Assembly (NCBI GenBank): GCA_963820795.1
Contig: CAWGBJ010000005.1
Location: forward strand, 137,657 to 201,656
Length of the DNA stretch: 64,000 nt
DNA from: Roseiarcus sp963820795
GTDB lineage: Bacteria > Pseudomonadota > Alphaproteobacteria > Rhizobiales > Beijerinckiaceae
Direction: 5' to 3'
Positions 10,201 to 17,391 of this stretch are shown here, piece by piece; positions within the stretch are counted from its first letter, which is position 1, and the number at the start of each line of letters is the position of its first letter. A program made the translations under genes and the position numbers. The notes below the pieces were generated by a model that worked only from the letters and a program-made list of their open reading frames with translations, made no database searches and was not told the DNA's origin.

Positions 10201-10557
10201 CTTCTCGTCGACGACGATGCGCGCAACATCTTCGCGTTGAGCAGCGTTTTGGAGCGCCGGGGGATGGACGTGCTGACCGCAACGACCGGCCGCGAGGCTA
10301 TTTCGCTTCTCGAGGCCGACCGGGGCATTTCGATCGTACTCATGGACATCATGATGCCGGAGATGGACGGCTATGAAACCATGCAGGCCATTCGGTCCGA
10401 TCCTTCGCTGCGGCGACTTCCGATCATTGCCCTCACCGCCAAGGCCATGAAGGGCGACCGCGAGAGATGCCTGGAGGCAGGAGCCTCCGACTATCTAGCG
10501 AAGCCGGTGAACACGGAACAGCTGCTTTCGTCGCTTCGCATCTGGCTGCATCGGTGA
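4261..10557 (+). CDS. giant soluble multi-HAMP hybrid histidine kinase (HAMP array-GAF-HisKA-HATPase-REC-REC-REC)
   Basis: A 2098-residue hybrid sensor kinase without any transmembrane segment, so cytoplasmic. Residues 1-130 hold a degenerate HAMP-like unit. Residues about 130-1185 are a tandem array of about 12 HAMP units of 92 residues, each with GDLS(R/K)KITV, GEIL-LK-TINTMVDQL, VTRVAREVGTEG and AGTWKDLT blocks. A GAF domain (about 1205-1350) and a Gln/Glu-rich coiled coil (about 1355-1425) follow. The HisKA H-box carries His1434 (NMSHELRTPL); HATPase_c has N1553 in the N-box, DSGIGI and GGTGLGL. Three receiver domains have acceptors Asp1760, Asp1882 and Asp2029; the second has K-G rather than the usual K-P after its beta-5 strand. 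The architecture resembles group III (Nik1-like) kinases, which sense osmotic or cell-envelope stress, but the array is longer. The next kinase gene starts 12 bp downstream. Confidence 0.95.
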   Translation: MDTNELATAPTKARGARINGGSSRTKIDQRYLHSLLQALQAVRAGDFSARLPTDQIGLPGKIGDAFNDIVSANERMAHELERVGQIVGREGKTRKRVQLGVTAGAWGEMEGSVNSLIDDLLWPTAAVTHAVTAVAQGDLQRTVPLDVDGRLLQGEFLRSAKIVNAMIKQLSVFTSEVTRVAREVGTDGKLGGQAQVREVTGVWRDLTESVNSMASNLTGQVRNIAEVTIAVANGDLSKKITVDVRGEILQLKEAINTMVDQLRSFASEVTRVAREVGTEGKLGGQALVPGVAGTWKDLTDSVNAMCGNLTDQVRNIAQVTTAVARGDLSRKITVDVRGEILELKDTINTMVDQLNGFASEVTRVAREVGTEGRLGGQAQVLGVAGTWKDLTDSVNSMAGNLTAQVRNIAEVATAIAGGDLSKKITVNVSGEILQLKETINTMVDQLNRFAGEVTRVAREVGTEGRLGGQANVMGVAGTWKDLTESVNSMASNLTAQVRNIAEVSTAIAGGDLSKKITVNVSGEILQLKETINTMVDQLNAFAGEVTRVAREVGTDGRLGGQAQVPGVAGTWKDLTDGVNSMASNLTGQVRNIAQVATAVARGDLSRKITVDVRGEILELKDTINTMVDQLNAFAGEVTRVAREVGTEGRLGGQAQVPGVAGTWKDLTDSVNSMAGNLTGQVRNIAEVATAIANGDLSRKITVDVRGEILQLKETLNTMVDQLNRFAGEVTRVAREVGTEGRLGGQAQVPGVAGTWKDLTDNVNSMAGNLTAQVRNIAEVTTAVARGDLSRKITVDVKGEILELKNTINTMVDQLNAFASEVTRVAREVGTEGKLGGQAVVPEVAGTWKDLTDNVNFMASNLTGQVRNIAEVATAIANGDLSKKITVDVRGEILLLKETLNTMVEQLRSFAAEVTRVAREVGTEGKLGGQALVPGVGGTWKDLTDNVNLLAANLTTQVRNIAEVTTAVARGDLSRKITVDVKGEILELKNTINTMVDQLNAFASEVTRVAREVGTEGKLGGQAAVPGVAGTWKDLTDTVNVMAANLTEQVRGIVKVVTAVADGDLKQNLTVKSKGEVAALAETINNMTDTLATFADQVTTVAREVGVEGRLGGQANVPGAAGTWKDLTGNVNLLAANLTTQVRAIAEVATAVTKGDLTRSIQVNARGEVAELKDNINTMIDNLRLTTERNTEQDWLKTNLAKLTNMLQGQRDLTSVGRMLLSELAPLVTAQNGVIYLVGTEDSRVLRLLSSYADARSDGHPPTLQLGEGLIGQCAFDAKPILISRVPSNVVPIRTGMFEMKPTNLIILPVLFEGQVKAVIELASVSTFTDLQKTFLDQLTAGIGIVLNSIEATMQTEGLLKQSQQLATELQTQQKELQLTNEELEQKAQELAEQNAEVERKNDEIEQARRALEEKATELALTSKYKSEFLANMSHELRTPLNSILILGQQLTDNPDGNLTPRQVEFARTIHGAGSDLLNLISDILDLSKIESGTVSVEAEDIALSLLQETVTRPFRHEAERRGLSFEVAIDRDLRSITTDSKRLQQVLKNLLSNAIKFTEHGGVRMRVSRAISGWTPTHPVLSTAGSVIAFEVTDSGIGILPEKQRIIFEAFQQADASTNRRYGGTGLGLAISRELSNLLGGEIQLRSKVGEGSTFTLYLPETYAGPTRVLAKAAAEVRTEPRTDLRVPVRSEEAAPQPVDDRANLVPDDPVLLIVEDDPHYSRIVMDLARDVGLKVLVAARGAEALALAREFRPLAISLDVFLPDMLGWAVLSQLKQDPTTRHIPVQIITLDEDWQHGLAGGAFAFVNKPTTIERLKKSIARLTDYARSPQKRLLVVEDDPAELLGITELLGHDDIEVLTAEKGHDALAILREQSADCVVLDLKLPDMSGFELLEHIREDEALAQVPVVVFTGRELSPEEDAQLHTMARSVVVKGVELPERLLDETALFLHRVVTDLPPDKQRMLERLRNSDENLHGRKALLVDDDARNIFALSSVLERRGMDVLTATTGREAISLLEADRGISIVLMDIMMPEMDGYETMQAIRSDPSLRRLPIIALTAKAMKGDRERCLEAGASDYLAKPVNTEQLLSSLRIWLHR
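4790..7800 (+). repeat. 276-bp in-frame tandem repeat encoding the HAMP array
   Basis: The same coding block recurs every 276 bp (for example the ITVD codons at 4978 and 5254). It gives about nine close copies (4978 to about 7430) plus two more divergent copies at the 3' end and one at the 5' end. Copies differ by synonymous and conservative changes rather than being identical, so this is an old array, although neighbouring copies (around 5500-5600 and 5780-5870) are very alike. Such DNA is prone to copy-number change by recombination and to assembly collapse. Confidence 0.9.
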
Positions 10558-10569
10558 AGGGGAGGTGAA

Positions 10570-12216
10570 ATGCGCCGCAACGGCGATGCAGTGAACATCC
10601 TGCTGGTCGACGATCAGCCGGCTAAGCTCCTAAGCTATGAGGTGATCCTGGAGGAGCTTGGCGAGAACCTGGTCAAGGCGACCTCAGGACGGCAGGCGCT
10701 GGAGCAGTTGCTGCGTCAAGACGTTGCGGTCATCCTCGTCGACGTCTCGATGCCGGAACTCGACGGCTTCGAACTGGCCGCGATGATACGGGAGCACCCG
10801 CGCTTCCAGAAAACCGCAATCATATTCGTTTCCGCGGTCTACCTATCGGAAATTGACAGCTTGCGGGGATATCGCGTCGGCGCCGTCGACTATCTGCCGG
10901 TCCCCATTGTGCCGGAACTTTTGCGCGCAAAGGTGCGGGTTTTCTGCGATCTCTTCAGAAAAACCCGGCAACTGGAAGCGCTGAACGCCGAGCTGGAACA
11001 ACGGGTGGCCGATCGCACCGCCGAGCTTGCAGCGGCGAATGCGGACCTGGAATTGAAAGTCGAAGCGCGCACGCGTGAGCGCGAAGAGGCTTTGGCGCAA
11101 GTCGCGGAGATGCAGAAACTTGAAAGTCTTGGGCAGCTCACGGGAGGGTTGGCTCACGACTTCAACAATCTTCTCATGGTCATTATGTCAAGCCTCGAAC
11201 TGGCGCGCAAACACGCGAAGGTAGACGATCGGCTTGCAGGCTGGCTATCGCGAGCTATGGAAGCCGCTGGTCGCGGCGCGGCTCTAACGAAGCGAATGCT
11301 CGCCTTCGCGCGTCGTCAGGATCTTAGGCCTGAGACGATCGTCCTCTCCGACGCGGTCAATGGAATGGTCGAGATGATGTCGCATTCACTGGATCCGACC
11401 GTGCGGATTGCCGTGGACCTGCCAAGCGATCTTCCTGCCGTTCGGATCGACCGCAATCAGTTCGAACTCGCCCTGCTCAATCTCGGACTGAATGCGCGCG
11501 ACGCCATGTCATCTGGCGGCGTTCTGTCAATATGCGCGAAGGCTACTGACGGGGAAGATATCCCGGACACGTTGGCGCCAGGCTCCTATGTGCGATTGTC
11601 GGTGGCGGATACTGGCGTCGGAATGGACTCCGAGACGCTGAAGAGAGCCGCGGAGCCGTTCTTCACGACAAAGCCGGTCGGAAAGGGTTCGGGGCTTGGG
11701 CTTTCCATGGTTCACGGGCTTACGCTCCAGTCCGGGGGCCAAATGCAGATTGTGAGCAAGCAAAATGAAGGCACGACGGTCTCGCTGTGGATTCCCGTTG
11801 CCGCAGAGCGGACTTCAGCCGAGCCCAAACGACGTGTCGCCGCTGGCGCGAAGACGTCGGGGCTTCACATTCTTCTCGTTGACGACGACCCGCTGATCTT
11901 GATGACGACTGTCGACATGTTACGCGAACTCGGCCACGAGCCAATTGAGACGACATCCGCCAATAAGGCCCTTGAGTTGCTAAAGGCTGCCGAGTCGCCG
12001 GATCTTGCGATACTCGACTACGCGATGCCGGAAATGACGGGCGTCACGTTGGCTGGACGGATACGGGAGCGCTATCCTACGCTTCCACTTCTCCTCGCCA
12101 CCGGCTATGCCGACGGCGCTAGAACAACGACCGATTTACCGAAGCTCGAAAAACCCTACACCATCGAGGACCTGGCGCGACAGATTGGTCTATTGGCCCG
12201 CACCGCCGCCAATTGA
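10570..12216 (+). CDS. hybrid sensor kinase / response regulator (REC-HisKA-HATPase-REC)
   Basis: A 548-residue cytoplasmic protein. The N-terminal receiver (about 8-125) has acceptor Asp58, but the position that is normally Lys before Pro on beta-5 is Val (YLPVPI). A coiled coil (about 130-180) leads to a HisKA-type dimerisation domain with His196 in GGLAHDFNN, the H-box form seen with PAS/REC-linked kinases. HATPase_c shows NLGLNARDAM, DTGVGM and GKGSGLGLSMV. A second receiver (about 430-540) has acceptor Asp483. The ATG at 10570 follows the strong ribosome-binding sequence GGGGAGGTG, 12 bp after the giant kinase stops, so the two genes are almost certainly one transcript and may form a phosphorelay. 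Confidence 0.93.
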   Translation: MRRNGDAVNILLVDDQPAKLLSYEVILEELGENLVKATSGRQALEQLLRQDVAVILVDVSMPELDGFELAAMIREHPRFQKTAIIFVSAVYLSEIDSLRGYRVGAVDYLPVPIVPELLRAKVRVFCDLFRKTRQLEALNAELEQRVADRTAELAAANADLELKVEARTREREEALAQVAEMQKLESLGQLTGGLAHDFNNLLMVIMSSLELARKHAKVDDRLAGWLSRAMEAAGRGAALTKRMLAFARRQDLRPETIVLSDAVNGMVEMMSHSLDPTVRIAVDLPSDLPAVRIDRNQFELALLNLGLNARDAMSSGGVLSICAKATDGEDIPDTLAPGSYVRLSVADTGVGMDSETLKRAAEPFFTTKPVGKGSGLGLSMVHGLTLQSGGQMQIVSKQNEGTTVSLWIPVAAERTSAEPKRRVAAGAKTSGLHILLVDDDPLILMTTVDMLRELGHEPIETTSANKALELLKAAESPDLAILDYAMPEMTGVTLAGRIRERYPTLPLLLATGYADGARTTTDLPKLEKPYTIEDLARQIGLLARTAAN

Positions 12217-12651
12217 GCCACAAAGCCCGACGGCAGAACCGACGCGGGCGACGCCGCGCCCGCCGCCAAGCAACAAATGGCGCCATCGGCGGGCGCGCGC
12301 GACCGACTGCCTTCAGTTGATAAGTCCGCTGCCGCAAACATTCTATTTCAGATTTTCCGAATCCGTGCTATCTTCTGCTTTTCGGTAGTCGCCGGCCGGA
12401 AGGAGAGGCAGGCGTGGAACGGCTCGGGCTCCGATGGCGGCCGCCCCGAGACCGACGGCGCGTCTCGCGGCGGCGAAGCGGCAACACCTATTCGGGGGTG
12501 ACCGGCCGCTTGCCCGACGCCCGCTTTAGCGAGGGTGACAACGTTGGGCAGGCCGGCTCGGACTCGAGCAGTTTTGGAAGTTAGAAAGTGACAGATTTTC
12601 GGGCTTAAGGAACTGAAAACCCAGCATCGGCGCCAGGACTGACGCGGCAGC
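12217..12651. other. intergenic region between convergent genes
   Basis: About 435 bases between the stop of the REC kinase and the stop of cobT. Apart from GC-rich inverted stretches (for example GGGCGACGCCGCGCCCG near 12247) nothing gene-like is supported; the frames here are short and lack family features. Confidence 0.45.
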
Positions 12652-14583
12652 CTAGGCCGCCTTCCCTCTCCGCCGCGGCGCGGCCGGTTTGGCCGGCTGC
12701 GGCGTGGCGTTCTCGTCGAAGAGCTCGGCGAGCTTCTCGGTCATCGCGCCGCCGAGCTCCTCGGCATCGACGATCGTCACCGCGCGGCGGTAGTAGCGGG
12801 TCACGTCGTGGCCAATGCCGATGGCGATCAGTTCGACTGGCGAGCGGGTCTCGATCTCCTCGATCACATGGCGCAGGTGGCGCTCGAGATAGTTGCCCGG
12901 GTTGACCGAGAGCGTCGAATCGTCGACCGGCGCGCCGTCCGAGATCATCATCAGGATCTTGCGCTGCTCGGGCCGGCCCTGGAGGCGCTGGTGCGCCCAG
13001 TCGAGCGCCTCGCCGTCGATGTTCTCCTTGAGCAGCCCCTCGCGCATCATCAGGCCGAGGTTCTTGCGCGAGCGCCGCCACGGCGCATCCGCCGCCTTGT
13101 AGATGAGATGGCGCAGATCGTTGAGGCGGCCGGGATTGGGCGGCTTGCCCGCCTGCAGCCAGGCTTCGCGCGACTGTCCGCCTTTCCAGGCCCGGGTGGT
13201 GAAGCCGAGGATCTCGACCTTGACCCCGCAGCGCTCGAGCGTGCGGGCGAGAATGTCGGCGCAGGTCGCCGCGACCGTGATCGGCCGCCCGCGCATCGAG
13301 CCGGAATTGTCGATGAGCAGCGTCACCGCCGTGTCGCGGAAGTCCATGTCCTTCTCCCGCTTGAAGGACAGCGGCTGTTGGGGGTCGATGATCACACGCG
13401 GCAGCCGCGCGGTGTCGAGCACGCCCTCCTCGAGGTCGAATTCCCACGATCTGTTCTGTTGCGCCATGAGCCGCCGTTGCAGGCGGTTGGCGAGGCGCGC
13501 GACGATCGGGGAGAGGTTTTGCAGCTGTTTGTCGAGGTAGTCGCGCAGACGCTGCAGTTCGTCGGGGTCGCAAAGCTGGTCGGCGTCGACGATCTCGTCA
13601 AACCGGGTGGTGTAGGCCTTGTAGTCGGGGCCGCGCCTCTCGGGCGCGTGAGGCTGCGGCGGCCGGTTTTCGGCCGCTTCCTCCGCGTCCCCGGCGTCGC
13701 CTTCGTCTTCGAGCTCCGAAGAGGGCGCCTCGACCGTGTCCATGGCGCCTTCGTCCGCGTCGTCGGACGTGGCGTCGGCGGCGTCGCGCTCCATCGCGTC
13801 CTGCGACTGCTCCTCCTCGCCCTCGCCTTGCGCTTCCTCGGGCTCCTCCGGCGGCTTGTTCTCCTCGTCGTCATCGGCGTTGTCGGCGTCGGCCTCCGAG
13901 TTGCTCGTCATGCCGAGCGAGGTCAGGAGCTTCTGCACCAGTTTGGCGTAGGCGCGCTGATCGAGGATGGCGCCGCTCAGCCTGTCGAGATCGGCACCGG
14001 CCTTCTCCTCGATGAAGCCGCGCCAGAGCTCGGTCAGGCGCTCGGCGCCGGGCGGCGGCCTGAGGCCGGTCAGACGCTCGCGCGCCAGCATGGCGACCGC
14101 GTCCTCGAGCGGCGCCTCGTCGCGGCTCCGCGCTTCGGCAAAGGGGCTGCGGTGATAGCGGTCGTCGAGCATGGCCGAGAGGTTCGACGCCACGCCCTCC
14201 ATCCGGCGCGCGCCGATCGCCTCGACCCGCGCCTGCTCGACGGCGTCGAAGAGCGAACGCGACGCCGGGTTCTGCGGCGCGTGCCGGCGGTGGACGGCGT
14301 CGCTGTGGCAGGCGAGCCGCAAAGCGAGCGAGTTGGCGGTGCCGCGGACGATCGCTGCTTCCCGCGGATTGGGCTTCCGCGGCGGCTCCGGCAGCCGCGC
14401 CTTGGCCCCGTCCGGCCCGGTCACGAGCCCCGGCTTGTCGGTCGAGAAGGCGATCTCGAGGTCCGGATGGCGCGCCAGCGCCCGGGTGCAGGAGACGAGC
14501 GCGCGCTTGAACGGTTCGTTCGGCGCATTCGGCTTTCCGCCAGGCTTGCGGTTGCTGGTCGGCTTGACGTCGACGCTCGACAT
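12652..14583 (-). CDS. cobT: cobaltochelatase subunit CobT
   Basis: CobT with CobS forms the AAA+/VWA pair that drives CobN to insert cobalt into hydrogenobyrinic acid a,c-diamide in the aerobic cobalamin pathway. The start is the ATG at 14583 (MSSVDVKPT); the frame continues upstream but that extension is low-complexity and unlike the family. The 643-residue protein has the N-terminal CobT domain (about 20-210), a long acidic Asp/Glu-rich linker (about 225-300) and a C-terminal von Willebrand A-type domain with the metal-adhesion site DNSGS at residues 425-429. Length fits the family. cobS and cobN are not in the window. The antisense strand is open for a long way because of GC-rich codon use; this is a shadow. 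Confidence 0.95.
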   Translation of the reverse strand: MSSVDVKPTSNRKPGGKPNAPNEPFKRALVSCTRALARHPDLEIAFSTDKPGLVTGPDGAKARLPEPPRKPNPREAAIVRGTANSLALRLACHSDAVHRRHAPQNPASRSLFDAVEQARVEAIGARRMEGVASNLSAMLDDRYHRSPFAEARSRDEAPLEDAVAMLARERLTGLRPPPGAERLTELWRGFIEEKAGADLDRLSGAILDQRAYAKLVQKLLTSLGMTSNSEADADNADDDEENKPPEEPEEAQGEGEEEQSQDAMERDAADATSDDADEGAMDTVEAPSSELEDEGDAGDAEEAAENRPPQPHAPERRGPDYKAYTTRFDEIVDADQLCDPDELQRLRDYLDKQLQNLSPIVARLANRLQRRLMAQQNRSWEFDLEEGVLDTARLPRVIIDPQQPLSFKREKDMDFRDTAVTLLIDNSGSMRGRPITVAATCADILARTLERCGVKVEILGFTTRAWKGGQSREAWLQAGKPPNPGRLNDLRHLIYKAADAPWRRSRKNLGLMMREGLLKENIDGEALDWAHQRLQGRPEQRKILMMISDGAPVDDSTLSVNPGNYLERHLRHVIEEIETRSPVELIAIGIGHDVTRYYRRAVTIVDAEELGGAMTEKLAELFDENATPQPAKPAAPRRRGKAA

Positions 14584-14922
14584 GGAGGGCTTCTCTTTGG
14601 GCGGCGCCGCCGGTGCGGCGGATTTCTCTATAGGCTCCGCCCGCGGGCGGCGGCAAGGACACCGTCTACTGAACCCCATGCCGCCGGCCGCCGTTCCGGC
14701 GGTCCATCGGACTTCCAATTTCGCGAGCCGGCCGGGCTCTTTCCACGGAGCCCGGCGTGCAGATCCAGGACCGCGGGCGTTTCAGTCGAGCGCGAGCGAC
14801 TGTCAACCACTTTGGAAAATCGCCTTCCGTGTTGGCGCCGTTCGCATCGCCTTTGTGCTATTCTCCCGGTCGTCGGCAACTTCAAACCGACGGGGTCAGC
14901 GTTGAGGGATCGGGACCCAGTC
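14584..14922. other. divergent intergenic region, cobT / glycosyltransferase
   Basis: 339 bases between divergent starts. It should hold the promoters of cobT and of the first exopolysaccharide gene. A TATAGG hexamer near 14629 and a TTGTGCTATTCT stretch near 14853 could be -10-like, but no clean -35 partner was found. No RNA gene was seen. Confidence 0.35.
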
Positions 14923-15852
14923 ATGGATGCGAGTGAGACTGCAGGCGCTGCGCCCGTGGGAGCGATGAGCGAGTCGTCCGCATCCGATTTGGTCTCGGTC
15001 ATCGTGCCGCATCTCGACGACTGCGAGAATCTGGAGATTTGCCTTAACCTACTTCAAAATCAAAGTTTTGCGAAACATCGCACCGAAATCATCGTTGCAG
15101 ACAACGGCAGTTCACGCGGCTTAGGGGCCATTTGCCAGATCGTCGGGAAACGCGGCCGCGTTGTCCAAGTCGCCGAACAAGGGGCGGGACCCGCCCGCAA
15201 TGCGGGTGCTCGCGCTGCGCGGGGTGAGACGTTGGCGTTCATCGACAGTGACTGTCGCCCGGATCGGCGCTGGTTGGAAGAGGGTCTCGCCGAGCTCAAC
15301 TTTGGCGATATTGTCGGCAGCCGGGTTGATGTGCTTGTCGAGGATCAAAACCGTCTAGCCCCAGCCGAGGCCTTCGAGAGAGTTTTCGCGTTTCAGAATG
15401 AGCGCTACGTCAGGGAGTTGGGCTTCTCCGTCACGGCCTCCATGTTCGTAGGACGCTCCGTGTTCGAGGCGGTCGGCGGATTCCAAAATGGCGTTCCCGA
15501 AGATCGGGATTGGTGCGAGAGAGCGCGATCGAAGGGCTATAGCATTCGTTTCGCTTCGAGGTCGATCGTCGGCCACCCCGCTCGCCGCACGATGGCGGAG
15601 CTTAGACGGAAATGGCGGCGGACGACACTAGAGTGGTGCGAAGCCGAGCGCCGCAAGGGAACCCGGACGATCATTATACTCTTGCGCCAATGGGCGGTTT
15701 TACTTTCGATCGTTCCGCACGCGCTGGTTCTCCTGACGACCAAGGGCCTGCCAGGGATCGGGAGCCGTGTCGGGGCGATAGCCGCGTTGGCGCAAATCAG
15801 AATGTATCGGTTCCTTCTCGCGCATCGCGTTGTCCTGCAGAGGCGCTCGTAA
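14923..15852 (+). CDS. family 2 glycosyltransferase
   Basis: A 309-residue GT2 enzyme that probably adds a sugar to a lipid-linked exopolysaccharide repeat. The GT-A fold is shown by SVIVPHLDD at the nucleotide-binding strand (about residue 25), the IIVADNGSS strand, GAGPARNAGA, and the metal-binding DSDC motif (about residue 105). The ED-W catalytic region follows as VPEDRDWCERA (about residue 190). A hydrophobic helix near residues 255-275 suggests membrane association. The start is the ATG at 14923; the frame is open far upstream across cobT but that stretch is antisense noise. It is the first gene of the polysaccharide locus on the plus strand. Confidence 0.85.
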   Translation: MDASETAGAAPVGAMSESSASDLVSVIVPHLDDCENLEICLNLLQNQSFAKHRTEIIVADNGSSRGLGAICQIVGKRGRVVQVAEQGAGPARNAGARAARGETLAFIDSDCRPDRRWLEEGLAELNFGDIVGSRVDVLVEDQNRLAPAEAFERVFAFQNERYVRELGFSVTASMFVGRSVFEAVGGFQNGVPEDRDWCERARSKGYSIRFASRSIVGHPARRTMAELRRKWRRTTLEWCEAERRKGTRTIIILLRQWAVLLSIVPHALVLLTTKGLPGIGSRVGAIAALAQIRMYRFLLAHRVVLQRRS

Positions 15853-16146
15853 CATGCGCGGGTTCTGCCCCCGGAGCCATCTCGACCGGCACCCTGCACA
15901 CCGATATCCAGGCCTCTAGCCGCCACCGGCTTTCAGCTTCCGGGAATTCGAGCAACGTGGAGCGCGTGGGGGCGAGGAGTTGATAACCTCGTCTACTCTG
16001 GGACGCCGTCGAGCCTACTGGCCGCAGCGATCGGGGTATTGAGCGACCGCAAATCCACGACCTATCAATTGCGGGCAATTCATGCTGGTGGTTGACAAGT
16101 GGAAATAAGTTTATTCTTGACAAGAAACAGTTATGAAGGAATAAAA

Positions 16147-17151
16147 ATGAGAATTCTGATCACCGGAGTTGCTGGTTTTCTTGGGAGCCATTTGGCAGAA
16201 AGCCATGCTTGCTGATGGTCATCAAGTTGTCGGCGTTGATAATTTAATTGGCGGAGAGTTAGATAACGTTCCTTCCAAGGTTGAATTTCATCAATTCGAT
16301 TGCAACGACTTTGATCACATCTTAAAAATATCTAAAGAATGCGATATATACTACCATTGCGCAGCAACAGCATATGAAGGACTATCCATATTTTCCCCGC
16401 ATTTTGTTACGCAGAACATAGTATGTGCATCGGTTGCAGTTTTTTCAGCGGCGATCGCCAATCGAGCTAAGCGGATTGTTTTCTGCTCGTCAATGGCGAG
16501 GTATGGCGCTCTGCACCCTCCTTTCACCGAGGAACAGGAGCCGAAGCCGCAGGACCCGTACGGGATCGGGAAGTTAGCGGCCGAGAATATTCTGCGGAAC
16601 CTATGTTTCACCCACGGAGTTGAGCACGTCATCGCTGTGCCTCATAATACCATCGGTCCCAGGCAAAAATGGGATGATCCCTTTCGTAATGTAGCTTCTA
16701 TTATGATAAATTTGATGCTCCAGGGCAGACAGCCGATTATTTATGGGTAATTGGAGACAGAAGAGATGCTTTTCTTTTATCGATGATTGTTTCTTTTGCT
16801 TAAAAGAAATGGCTTTTCGTCCAAATATTGTCGGAGAGACTGTAAATATCGGGCCCCGATGAGGAAACAATTACCATTGTAGAACTTGCAGAACGAATCG
16901 CAAATCAGATCCATTTTAATCTTGACCCAATTTTCGTGCCGCGGCGCCCTCAGGAGGTGGAGCACGCGTCCTGTTCCTCAGATAAGGCTCGAAAATTACT
17001 ACAATACAAGACTACCGCGGATTTAGACACAGGGCTGTCATTTATGATCGAAGCTATCAAGCGGCGCGGGGTCAGGGAGTTCAAGTATCACATAGATCTT
17101 GAGATCATAAGTGAGCTGCCCCCCCGAACTTGGAGGGATCGTCTATTTTAA
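16147..17151 (+). pseudogene. NAD-dependent epimerase/dehydratase, three frameshifts
   Basis: The ATG at 16147 opens with the Rossmann glycine motif ITGVAGFLGSH of extended SDR sugar-nucleotide epimerases. The frame is broken three times, each by +1 base. One shift is in GAAAGCC near 16199. The second is at GGGTAATTGG near 16750, and the third at GGGCCCCGAT near 16856. Joining the three frames restores a continuous epimerase: VVGVDNL, an SSMARYG catalytic Ser, a DPYGIGK Y-x-x-x-K, FIDDC, VNIGP-DEETITIVELAE and a normal C-terminus ending at 17151. Outside the shifts no other disabling change was seen. The region is AT-rich compared with its neighbours, suggesting acquisition. It is either a recent pseudogene or a product of indel sequencing errors. 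Confidence 0.82.
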
Positions 17152-17391
17152 GAAAGTTCTGACAATGATCCATCCTCATCGAGCTGGCGTCGATCGCCGC
17201 CATGATCACCCCTTTGGCTCCCCGAGAGGTTGCAGGAGACACGGAATTCACTGAACGGGATGGTCGCGGAAAGAGGGGATCGCTGCATCCTTTGCGCCGG
17301 CGCGGGCCGCCAGGCGCAGTGGGGATTTCTGGATGGCTGACGGCGAGATAATGGATTATGCTTCGCACGCTATCTCCGGGGGAATTGAACC

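Noticed and set aside
4716..10352. Several long minus-strand frames opposite the HAMP array
   Set aside because: They repeat with the same 276-bp period as the sense gene and lack ribosome-binding sites, so they are shadows of the repeat.
12808..14922. A plus-strand frame of about 700 codons running into the glycosyltransferase
   Set aside because: It is antisense to cobT, Arg/Val/Gly-rich without family motifs, and reflects GC-rich codon use. Only the part from 14923 is the real glycosyltransferase.
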